A stretch of DNA of 16,858 nucleotides from DATAYF01 sp036272735 (lineage in GTDB: Bacteria; Chloroflexota; Ktedonobacteria; Ktedonobacterales; Ktedonobacteraceae): positions 1 through 16,858 of the forward strand of contig DATAYF010000590.1 in NCBI GenBank assembly GCA_036272735.1, read 5' to 3'. Below are positions 6,735-13,403 of this stretch, piece after piece (positions within the stretch are counted from its first letter, which is position 1; every line of letters starts with the position of its first letter). Both the position numbers and the translations under genes were made by a program. Below the pieces are notes generated by a model. The model saw only the letters and a list, made by a program, of their open reading frames with translations, did no database searches and had not been told where the DNA came from.

Positions 6735-7583
6735 ATGCCTGCAACCGCTGTTCGCTCGATCAGGCTTCCATCTGGCGAAGCAATCCCAGTGCTCGGGCAG
6801 GGCACATGGGGTATGGCTGAAGATGCACGGCGTCAAAAGGACGAGATCGCGGCGTTGCGTCTCGGTCTTGACCTTGGCATGACACTGATCGACACCGCCG
6901 AGATGTACGCCGATGGCGCAGCCGAGGAACTCGTTGGCAAAGCAATTTTAGGACGCCGCGACAAAGTCTTCCTGGTCAGCAAGGTACTGCCAAGCAACGC
7001 AACACGGCGTGGGACCATCGCTGCTTGCGAACGCAGCCTCCAGCGTCTCAGGACGGATCAACTCGACCTCTATCTCTTGCACTGGCGCGGCTCTATACCG
7101 TTGGAAGAGACACTCGACGCCTTCGCCACGTTGGTTCAGGCGGGGAAAATCCGCTACTGGGGCGTCAGCAATTTCAACGTCTCGGACCTGGAGGAACTCG
7201 TAAGCCTTCCCGGAGGCGCGGCCGTCGCAACCGACCAGGTGCTCTACAACCTCACGCGGCGCGGCATCGAGTACGATCTGTTGCCCTGGTGTCGCAAACA
7301 CAATCTCCCGATCATGGCCTACTCGCCGATTGAGCAGGGTCGCTTGCTTAGCAATTCTGTGATCCGGGACGTGGCGTCCAGACATAATGCGACGCCATCT
7401 GAGGTGGCTCTCGCCTGGGTGCTCCGGCAGGAGAACCTCAACGCCATCCCGAGGGCACGGACCAGGGCGCACGTGCAGGAGAACCGCGCTGCTCTCAATC
7501 TGCGCCTCACGGAGCAGGATCTCGCCATGCTCGACCGCGAATTTCCGCCGCTAACCAGGCCACAGCCACTCGAAATGCTCTAG
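6735..7583 (+). CDS. aldo/keto reductase
   Basis: An NADPH-dependent carbonyl reductase of the TIM-barrel AKR superfamily, 282 residues, at the short end of the family's usual size. The catalytic tetrad is complete: Asp53 and Tyr58 in LIDTAEMYADG, Lys83 in FLVSKVLP and His116 in LYLLHW. The family signature KIRYWGVSNFN follows, and the C-terminal cofactor segment NAIPRARTRAHVQEN matches the usual IPkasxxxhxxeN block. An excellent ribosome site (aaaggaggt, 6 bases before ATG) fixes the start. The gene follows the aminotransferase by 115 bases with a hairpin between, so it is probably its own unit. The substrate is unknown; a general role in aldehyde reduction or detoxification is inferred. Confidence 0.92.
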   Translation: MPATAVRSIRLPSGEAIPVLGQGTWGMAEDARRQKDEIAALRLGLDLGMTLIDTAEMYADGAAEELVGKAILGRRDKVFLVSKVLPSNATRRGTIAACERSLQRLRTDQLDLYLLHWRGSIPLEETLDAFATLVQAGKIRYWGVSNFNVSDLEELVSLPGGAAVATDQVLYNLTRRGIEYDLLPWCRKHNLPIMAYSPIEQGRLLSNSVIRDVASRHNATPSEVALAWVLRQENLNAIPRARTRAHVQENRAALNLRLTEQDLAMLDREFPPLTRPQPLEML

Positions 7584-7606
7584 AGCGCTATTCAAGTCGG
7601 GCGCTC
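7583..7606 (+). terminator. short hairpin at the end of the reductase gene
   Basis: GAGCGC (7583-7588) pairs with GCGCTC (7601-7606), starting on the last base of the reductase stop codon. There is no T-tract, so it is a weak terminator candidate only. Confidence 0.3.
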
Positions 7607-7712
7607 AGCGAGGTTGAGCACGGTAGAGGTCACGCAAAAGCGCAATCTCGGCACCGTGACTCAGCAGTTCCTGGTTCCCCCACCAGACGATTTCGATGAT
7701 CGGAATAAGGTC
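7605..7712 (-). pseudogene. C-terminal stub of a DinB-like protein
   Basis: On the minus strand a 35-codon open frame, bounded by a TAA at 7713-7715 and its own TGA at 7605-7607, reads IPIIEIVWWGNQELLSHGAE followed by IALLRDLYRAQPR. The H-G/A-E-I-x-L-L-R-D-L-Y run closely matches the last helix of DinB/DUF664-type four-helix proteins, where the histidine is usually a metal ligand. There is no start codon and the first three helices are absent. The break coincides with the tandem repeat at 7709-7734, next to the GtrA stop. Function is presumably lost. The call rests on motif memory. Confidence 0.45.
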
Positions 7713-7734
7713 TTAGTCGTAGGTCTTAGTCGTG
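7709..7734. repeat. tandem 13-bp duplication
   Basis: ggtcttagtcgta (7709-7721) is followed at once by ggtcttagtcgtg (7722-7734). Twelve of thirteen bases are identical. The second copy contains the GtrA stop codon (7726-7728) and the first ends the DinB-like stub frame. This looks like a slippage or rejoining scar between two gene ends. Confidence 0.7.
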
Positions 7735-8259
7735 GGCCTGTAGATTGAGCTTTGTATTGCTCGGGGTTTTGGTTGTATTGTCCTCGCTCGATGGTGTCGA
7801 TTGTTCCGAAGGGGCGGTTGGGCGGAACACAAAACGCCTCGAAACGAAGTAGTTATAGAAGAATGGCAAGATAATACCAATTGGGCTAGAGATAAATGGA
7901 TTTACATGTAGCACGTCGGTACAGACGAGCGCAATTATGTACGAGACGAGTAGCGATGAAGAACTGGTAATCTGAGCCGTTATCGCTCGTTTGATCCACT
8001 GTTTGAGGCTAAGATGCTGCTGTTGTTCATGATAGGTAAAGCACTGATTGAGCACAAAATTGACGGTGGTGCTGACCTCGAAGGCACACACCAGGGCAAT
8101 GGGATAGGCCACGACATACGGCACATGGTACAAAACATTGTATAGGAGCAAAGCGAGAAAGCCAGCCAGCGCCAGGTCATTGACAGGGATACCGATACCA
8201 CCGACCAGGGCATAACGTATAACGTGCATTCGCCATAACTTTTTTACATAGGCAATCAC
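7726..8259 (-). CDS. GtrA-family membrane protein
   Basis: A small inner-membrane protein of the GtrA/DPMS family, which flips or helps transfer polyprenyl-linked sugars for cell-surface glycans. Four hydrophobic segments are visible: IRYALVGGIGIPVNDLALAG, a long Leu/Val-rich second segment, a third beginning ITSSSSLLVSYIIALV, and a fourth, IGIILPFFYNYFVSRRFVF. The family marks RYxxVGGIG, the NFVLNQCFTY block between helices 2 and 3, and the closing FxYNYxxSRRFVF are all present. The start is taken as GTG at 8259, with AGAGGGA seven bases upstream, giving 177 residues. A longer frame from TTG at 8334 would start in the -35 box of what looks like the gene's own promoter. No glycosyltransferase partner is adjacent, which is unusual for the family. 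The charged tail after the fourth helix is variable. Confidence 0.85.
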   Translation of the reverse strand: MIAYVKKLWRMHVIRYALVGGIGIPVNDLALAGFLALLLYNVLYHVPYVVAYPIALVCAFEVSTTVNFVLNQCFTYHEQQQHLSLKQWIKRAITAQITSSSSLLVSYIIALVCTDVLHVNPFISSPIGIILPFFYNYFVSRRFVFRPTAPSEQSTPSSEDNTTKTPSNTKLNLQAHD

Positions 8260-8305
8260 AATAATTTCCCTCTTTAGCGCATAATAAATTAGAAGTACCG
8301 GGTGT

Positions 8306-8334
8306 AGTATATCATGAGCCAGCCGGGCAGGCAA
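8306..8334 (-). promoter_or_regulatory. promoter of the GtrA gene
   Basis: On the minus strand TTGCCT (8334-8329), a 17-base spacer and TATACT (8311-8306) form a good sigma-A promoter. The predicted start of transcription near 8299 lies about 40 bases before the GTG at 8259 and supports that start over the upstream TTG. Confidence 0.55.
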
Positions 8335-8401
8335 AAAAGAGCACGAAGTACTAGAGATTGCCTCTAATAAACAAGGTAAGGTAACTAGCGATTATGCCAG
8401 A

Positions 8402-8836
8402 TCAAGCAAGCTCGAATACTGCCTGACCATCCAGAAAATCCTGTTGCTCGCTCGGTATGGACACGCCCAGTCGCTGCTCCACCAGCACGGTAAGTTCAGC
8501 CGTTTTGAAGGGTTTGGTCATATATTCACTCGCCCCGGCCAGTTTTCCTTTCAAGCGATCAAGCAAACCATCGCGGCGTGTCAACATAACGATTACCGTG
8601 CGAGCGAACTGGGGCTTTTCCTTGAAGCGCCGTGCGACCTCGTAGCCATCCATTTTGGGGAGGCCAATATCCAACACGATCAGGTCGGGGGCGCGGCCAG
8701 TTGGCCCCGCCAGCCAGCGCATGGCCTCGACGCCATCGGAGAAACCAAGCACCTGAAAGCCCGCCCGGCACAAGCTAATGCCGACAATTTTACGCACCGT
8801 CGGCGAGTCATCGATCACAAATATCAGCTTACTCAT
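8402..8836 (-). CDS. single-domain CheY-like response regulator
   Basis: A stand-alone receiver domain of 144 residues with no output domain. The phosphorylation site is complete: acidic pair Asp9-Asp10 in FVIDDSPTVRK, phospho-acceptor Asp56 in LIVLDIGLPKMDG, Thr86 in VIVMLTRRDG and Lys108 in EYMTKPF. The opening FVIDDSPTVRKIV and the long helix 4 segment LLDRLKGKLAGASEYMTKPF resemble the PilG/PilH and PatA branch of CheY proteins, often linked to surface motility or chemosensory pathways; this is a resemblance only. The start is ATG 8836 (aggtgg immediately before, ggga further up), since the open frame above it has no plausible upstream start. No histidine kinase is in the window, so it is an orphan. 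It would work by protein-protein contact once phosphorylated. Confidence 0.88.
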   Translation of the reverse strand: MSKLIFVIDDSPTVRKIVGISLCRAGFQVLGFSDGVEAMRWLAGPTGRAPDLIVLDIGLPKMDGYEVARRFKEKPQFARTVIVMLTRRDGLLDRLKGKLAGASEYMTKPFKTAELTVLVEQRLGVSIPSEQQDFLDGQAVFELA

Positions 8837-9209
8837 ACCACCTATTCCCAACTGCCCAACAACGCCACTCCTAAGAATCTCACAGTATTGCTCAGCCAAC
8901 CATATCTTACGAGTAAAGGTGCTCCTTATACAATGCACTATCTGGACGGTATGTAAGTAACACAAACTACAGTATAGCGCAAAAACTATATGCTTGCGTC
9001 GCAAACTATCGATGAACCCCATGTCTGAATTGTGCACACTCAACAGTAGTAATACGCCATACACCTGATTTTAGATCATAGTGTTTTTTTATAACTCAGA
9101 AATGTTCACGCGAGAAGAGAAAAGATATTTTGCTGTACAATATAAAAACTATCACTATCTGAAGACGAACGTAACCCACCACTCAAGCTAGTCGAGGCAT
9201 ATTTTCAAC
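8837..9209. other. 373-base divergent spacer with weak promoter signals
   Basis: The region separates the leftward response regulator from the rightward flavoenzyme. For the regulator a minus-strand -10 TATACT lies at 8976-8971 with no clear -35, giving a leader of about 130 bases. For the flavoenzyme a plus-strand -10 TACAAT is at 9136-9141, also without a clear -35. No coding stretch, TPP riboswitch or sizeable inverted repeat is visible. Confidence 0.35.
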
Positions 9210-10325
9210 ATGAACCACGCGACAGATGTGCTCATTATTGGGGGCGGTGTCATCGGCACAGCGATTGCCTATAATCTTCGCAAGTTGGGCGTAGATGTTG
9301 CTGTATTGGAGCGCGAGGAAATAGGCAGCCAGGCATCAAGCGCTGCCGCAGGGTTACTGGCACCACTCGGACCACTTTCGGGACCAGGGCCCCTGGCTGA
9401 TCTCCTGCTTGCGAGCTTTGCCATGTTTCCCTCGCTCGTCCCAGAACTAGAAGCAGCAAGCGGCATCCAGCTTGGATACGAACAATCAGGTGCATTGCGT
9501 ACGGTGCGCAATCCAAAACGTGTCACTAACTTGGAAAAGCGCATGAAGGCATGGGAGCCGTTAGGATTGCAGATGTATTGGCTTAGCGGAGAGGAAGCAC
9601 GCCAGCGCGAACCACTATTATCACCTGATGTGTGCGCAGCTATTTATGCTCCACAAGAAGCTCAAATCAAAGCGCCCCAGGTGGTCAAGGCTTTTGCAAA
9701 AGCTGCGGGCAATCTCGGAGTCAGCATTTATAGCCACACAGAAGCAGTGAGCCTACAAAGAAACGGCGCTAGAATTACCGGTGTACGTACCAGGCAAGGA
9801 GAGATTATCACCTGCAACCACGTAATCCTGGCGACAGGAGCATGGTCAGCCTACTATGAAACGTGGCTCAACATATCTCTTCCCATCAGTCCTTTACGGG
9901 GCCAGATGCTTGCTGTACAAGGGCCGACACCAGCGCTCAAACATATTATTTTCGGCGATGGCACGTATATCGCCCCCAGGGGAGGCAGCATTATTGTAGG
10001 AGCGACGAAAGAAGAAGCCGGTTTCGACACCACAGTAACCGATGCAGGAACCTCGCGGCTATATGAAACCGCCACGCGCTTTATTCCGGCTCTGCAAGCA
10101 AGTAAGAGAGAAACTGCCTGGGCAGGATTGCGCCCACGGACACCGGACAAGGGACCAATCCTGGGAGCGGCCCCAAACTGGGAAAACGTCACACTCGCCA
10201 CCGGGCACAATAGTGTAGGCATCATTTTAAGTGCGATCACCGGAAAAGCTATAGCGGAGATGGTCGCGACAGGACATACACCAGAGATTGTGCGCCCATT
10301 CTCGTTAGAGCGGTTTCAACTGTAG
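9210..10325 (+). CDS. thiO: FAD-dependent glycine oxidase-like protein (ThiO/DAO family)
   Basis: A flavoprotein amine oxidase of 371 residues, the normal size for ThiO. The dinucleotide fold opens with DVLIIGGGVIGTAIAYNL (GxGxxG at 11-16), and Glu34 in VAVLERE binds the ribose. The second FAD segment SSAAAGLLAPLG, the strand VILATGAWS and the C-terminal block GLRPRTPDKGPILG with ATGHNSVGIILS are as in ThiO and related D-amino-acid oxidases. ThiO oxidises glycine to dehydroglycine for the thiamine thiazole ring. No thiG, thiS or TPP riboswitch is nearby, so a catabolic glycine or D-amino-acid oxidase is also possible and the symbol is tentative. ATG 9210 has only a weak, distant ribosome site (gagg). 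The gene stands alone and converges with the LysR gene 51 bases later. Confidence 0.8.
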   Translation: MNHATDVLIIGGGVIGTAIAYNLRKLGVDVAVLEREEIGSQASSAAAGLLAPLGPLSGPGPLADLLLASFAMFPSLVPELEAASGIQLGYEQSGALRTVRNPKRVTNLEKRMKAWEPLGLQMYWLSGEEARQREPLLSPDVCAAIYAPQEAQIKAPQVVKAFAKAAGNLGVSIYSHTEAVSLQRNGARITGVRTRQGEIITCNHVILATGAWSAYYETWLNISLPISPLRGQMLAVQGPTPALKHIIFGDGTYIAPRGGSIIVGATKEEAGFDTTVTDAGTSRLYETATRFIPALQASKRETAWAGLRPRTPDKGPILGAAPNWENVTLATGHNSVGIILSAITGKAIAEMVATGHTPEIVRPFSLERFQL

Positions 10326-10376
10326 CAAGCAAAGCAACTCAGATAGTGGTCTTTAATCTCTCTTTGGCTTCAGAAC

Positions 10377-11339
10377 TTACAGATTGTGTCTCTTAGCTAT
10401 GCTGCTTTTTCCATCATCAGTGGCTGGTGCCCAGGGGTGAGCAGCAATATCCTCCCGAAAAAAGGCGAGAAACGCTTTTATGCCAGGGGAGGAAGCTCTT
10501 TGGCGGTGCCAGGCAAGCAGAATAGTACGCTGGGGGAGCGTTGGTTGCACCGTAAGAGGAATAATGGTTTTGCCAGGGCTGTGTAGGGTGGATTGCGGAA
10601 ACACCGAAATGCCTACACCTTCGGCAACCAGCGCACGAATTGAGCTGATATCGCCGCTTTCAAAGATCACCCGCGGGACAAAATCCGCTTGTTGAGCCAT
10701 GTACATCACGGTTTGCCGCAGGCCAGAACCGGGTTTGAAAACGATAAATTCCTCTGTTTGCAGGTCTGTCATATGCACACGCTGGTATTGGGCCAGGCGA
10801 TGTTGCGGGGCCACGCCAAGCACAAGCGGCTCGGTGAAGACTGCTATGGTTTCGATCTGTTTGTCTGGTAAAGCCTTAGGAAACACGGTCCCTATCGTAT
10901 GCATCCACGCCACGTCGAGGGTGCCTTTTACTAATTGTTCAAGCAAGCTATCTGTGACGTCTTCGTGCAGTACGATCTCGATGCCTTCGTATTGTGTATG
11001 GAAGCGTGCAAGCAGCCCCGAGAGCCAATAGGTGCCTATCGATGGCAGCAAGCCAATCCGCAGACGGCCACGCGCGAGACCCGCAAACGCTTGCATTTCC
11101 GCCTGGATATGCTCGATATCAGCAAGCACGCGTTCAGCGTGAACGAGCAACGCTTCACCGGCTGGCGTCAGACGAATGGCGCGGCTGGTGCGCTCAAATA
11201 GACGAACCCCAAATTCTCGTTCAAGCGATTGGATTTGTTGCGAAAGCGCGGGTTGGGCAATCGCCAGCTCTTCCGCTGCCCGCGTAAAGTGCCGTTTGTA
11301 GGCAAGGGCAACAAAGTAGCGCAGGTGTCGTAACTCCAT
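10377..11339 (-). CDS. LysR-family transcriptional regulator
   Basis: A cytosolic tetrameric regulator of 320 residues, the usual LysR length. The N-terminal winged helix reads MELRHLRYFVALAYKRHFTR, then AAEELAIAQPALSQQIQSLE (recognition helix) and FGVRLFERTSRAIRLTPAGE. A linker helix (about 65-85) and a two-lobe periplasmic-binding-like effector domain (about 90-295) follow. ATG 11339 has gggaga eight bases upstream. The gene diverges from an Fsr-type exporter across 130 bases holding a perfect LysR box (11357-11371), so control of that exporter and of itself is likely. The inducer cannot be deduced; LysR regulators next to exporters usually respond to the exported compound. Confidence 0.93.
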   Translation of the reverse strand: MELRHLRYFVALAYKRHFTRAAEELAIAQPALSQQIQSLEREFGVRLFERTSRAIRLTPAGEALLVHAERVLADIEHIQAEMQAFAGLARGRLRIGLLPSIGTYWLSGLLARFHTQYEGIEIVLHEDVTDSLLEQLVKGTLDVAWMHTIGTVFPKALPDKQIETIAVFTEPLVLGVAPQHRLAQYQRVHMTDLQTEEFIVFKPGSGLRQTVMYMAQQADFVPRVIFESGDISSIRALVAEGVGISVFPQSTLHSPGKTIIPLTVQPTLPQRTILLAWHRQRASSPGIKAFLAFFREDIAAHPWAPATDDGKSSIAKRHNL

Positions 11340-11356
11340 GAACGTTTCTCCCGGCT

Positions 11357-11371
11357 ATAAGCATAGCTTAT
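11357..11371. promoter_or_regulatory. LysR operator (T-N11-A palindrome)
   Basis: ATAAGC-ata-GCTTAT is a perfect 15-bp interrupted palindrome matching the classical T-N11-A LysR box (T11358 to A11370). It lies 18 bases upstream of the LysR start and about 100 before the exporter start. In LysR systems such a site is the recognition half that anchors the tetramer and also gives self-repression. Confidence 0.7.
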
Positions 11372-11469
11372 CGTTTCTATTGTATCTATATATTGGACTT
11401 ATAGCAACACCCATAGGATACTAGAGGCATATCGGTATGATTGTTACTTTTCACATAAGGGGATTTGGT

Positions 11470-12654
11470 ATGTCTCTCAGCTATCGCAAGCCGTTGGCCC
11501 TACTTTCATCAGGCCATGGTTGCATTGACCTCTGCCAAGGAGCCATTCCGGCATTGCTGCCGACGCTGATGGTGCAGCGCCACCTGACCTATACCGCAGC
11601 GGCCGGACTGATTTTTGCGGCTAATATTACATCCTCAATCATCCAGCCGGCCTTTGGACACTACGTCGATCGTGTGCGTGCCTCGTGGCTCATGCCGCTT
11701 GGATTGTTGCTTGCGGGGATGGGATTAGCGTGCGCGAGTATTGCGGGAAGTTACTGGTTGATTGCGCTCTGCGTTGGTCTCAGTGGTATTGGCATAGCCA
11801 CGTTTCACCCCGAGGCGGCGCGCTTGATGAACGAGGTCGCTGGCAAACAGAAGGCCACGGGAATGAGCATATTTGCTTTGGGGGGCAACATTGGTTTTGC
11901 GCTGGGACCACTGGCGATTACCGCGCTACTTGTGCTGCTTGGGCTAAGAGGGGTAGGTGTGCTGCTGATACCCCTCGTCCTGATGGCGTTGATCCTGCTG
12001 TTTGCGACCAGAAATAGCCTCGCCCACAGTGAGAACAAGCGGGCGAGAAACCGTCAAGCAGGCCAGAAAGACGCGTGGTGGACCTTCGCGCGCCTCACCG
12101 GAGTGATTTTGTGTCGCTCGATCATCTTTTATGGACTGAACACCTTTTTACCACTCTACTGGATTTCTGTGCTGCATCAATCTCCGGCGGCGGGTGGCGT
12201 AGCACTCAGCATGCTACTTTTTGTGGGCCTTGTCGGCACGTTTTCGGGAGGAAGGCTGGCGGATCGCTATGGCCGTCGTCGCATTGTGCTGCTGGCGTTT
12301 AGCCTGTTGCTGCCCTGCCTCTTGCTGTTTGTGCTGATAGGTCCCTTGAGTCCTCTACTGGCCTGGGCGCTGCTTGTCCCTATAGGGTGGGGATTGTTTG
12401 CACCATTTAGTGTGATGGTTGTGATGGGTCAGGAATTGTTACCGAATCACGTGGGAACAGCCTCTGGGGTCACGCTTGGTCTGGCGCTCACGGTAGGAGG
12501 TCTCACCGCTCCGCTGTTGGGACGAGTTGCTGATCTCTATGGGCTCTCTTTCGCCCTGGTTGGACTGGCCTTTTTGCCGCTCATAGCGGTAGGTGGGGCC
12601 TTAACATTGCCGCGAACGGAGGCCGAAGCTGTGCGGTTGTTAGCGGAGGGATGA
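11470..12654 (+). CDS. Fsr-like MFS exporter
   Basis: A 12-helix MFS transporter of 394 residues in the inner membrane. It resembles the fosmidomycin-resistance (Fsr) branch: the opening SSGHGCIDLCQGAIPALLPT, the early IQPAFGHYVDR loop between helices 2 and 3, GIATFHPEAARL after helix 4, and FALGGNIGFALGPLA in helix 5 are all characteristic. A second-half motif GGRLADRYGRRRIVLL follows helix 8. The start is taken at ATG 11470, with aagggg six bases upstream; the in-frame ATG at 11437 has only a weak site. Divergence from a LysR gene with an operator between them suggests inducible export. Substrates of distant Fsr relatives are mostly unknown, so resistance to fosmidomycin itself should not be assumed. 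Confidence 0.87.
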   Translation: MSLSYRKPLALLSSGHGCIDLCQGAIPALLPTLMVQRHLTYTAAAGLIFAANITSSIIQPAFGHYVDRVRASWLMPLGLLLAGMGLACASIAGSYWLIALCVGLSGIGIATFHPEAARLMNEVAGKQKATGMSIFALGGNIGFALGPLAITALLVLLGLRGVGVLLIPLVLMALILLFATRNSLAHSENKRARNRQAGQKDAWWTFARLTGVILCRSIIFYGLNTFLPLYWISVLHQSPAAGGVALSMLLFVGLVGTFSGGRLADRYGRRRIVLLAFSLLLPCLLLFVLIGPLSPLLAWALLVPIGWGLFAPFSVMVVMGQELLPNHVGTASGVTLGLALTVGGLTAPLLGRVADLYGLSFALVGLAFLPLIAVGGALTLPRTEAEAVRLLAEG

Positions 12655-12812
12655 GATGACATCTGCAATTCCTCATGTTTTCCTCTTATTTTACATGTTC
12701 AGGCTGTGCAGCGGCAAAGCAAAATCGAAGAGTGAAACCTGCTCTTACGTTTCTGTGTTATGTTATAGAGAAAAAGCAAAAAAAATCTATGTTCTGAGGA
12801 TTAAGGCAAGGA

Positions 12813-13403
12813 ATGAAGTTGCATAGGCAAGATCATGCGCAGTTCACGCCTGCCGAGGTGGATGCCTATTACGAAATTCTGGTGTCTCAATACTGGCGGC
12901 AACTCTACGCTTTCATCTTGCGGCGCAGCAAGAATCCGCAGGATACAGAGGATATTGTGCAAGAAGCTTTTGTACATGCCTATTATGCCCTGGAGCGTTA
13001 TTCTCTACACCAAATTCGCACCTTGCAAGCGCGAGCCTGGTTATACAAAATCACCTGGAATGTGTATTGCAATTATATGCAGCGTACAAAAGCCCCATTT
13101 GCTATGTCTCTAGATGCCCCTGAGGACGACCTTGCGCTTGATCTGGATGATGAACCATTGGAACAGCCCGAAGCTGTCTTTGAACGTGGTGAACAGAGGC
13201 GCGAATTAGTATCCTTGATGGATGAGTTACCCGCGCATTATCGGGAAACGATCACCCTGTACTATTTTGATGAGCTGAGCCAGCAGGAGATTGCCGATTT
13301 GCTGCAACGACCTGTAGGCACAATTAAAACCCATATGCGGCGTGGTCTGCATATGCTCAGAAAGATTCTGCAGGCAAAAGAAGAGGAGGGATGTAGCAGG
13401 TGA
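12813..13403 (+). CDS. ECF (group 4) RNA polymerase sigma factor
   Basis: An alternative sigma factor of 196 residues. Region 2 covers about residues 25-92: YWRQLYAFILRRSKNPQDTE and DIVQEAFVHAYYALERY (the DxxQE core-binding block), then RAWLYKITWNVYCNYMQR for -10 recognition. An acidic linker (about 100-125) separates it from region 4, about 130-186: LMDELPAHYRETITLYYFDE, LSQQEIADLLQRPVGTIKTH and MRRGLHMLRKIL, the -35-binding helix-turn-helix. ATG 12813 has aagg six bases upstream. Its stop TGA shares one base with the ATG of a HEAT-repeat membrane protein, the position where an anti-sigma factor normally sits, and that protein has no zinc-finger or RsiW-like domain. I could not identify a self-directed ECF promoter in the 158 bases upstream. 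Confidence 0.92.
   Translation: MKLHRQDHAQFTPAEVDAYYEILVSQYWRQLYAFILRRSKNPQDTEDIVQEAFVHAYYALERYSLHQIRTLQARAWLYKITWNVYCNYMQRTKAPFAMSLDAPEDDLALDLDDEPLEQPEAVFERGEQRRELVSLMDELPAHYRETITLYYFDELSQQEIADLLQRPVGTIKTHMRRGLHMLRKILQAKEEEGCSR

Noticed and set aside
8444..8956. 170-codon plus-strand frame opposite the response regulator
   Set aside because: It overlaps fully the receiver domain, whose catalytic residues are all intact, and has no family features.
9065..9209. TPP riboswitch ahead of the ThiO-like gene
   Set aside because: The conserved CTGAGA and ACCTGATCTGG-type blocks are absent; only a weak -10 is seen.
12655..12812. ECF-type autoregulated promoter before the sigma gene (GAAACC near 12734, CGTTT near 12748)
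   Set aside because: The spacing between the two boxes is far too short for an ECF promoter and no alternative pair is convincing.
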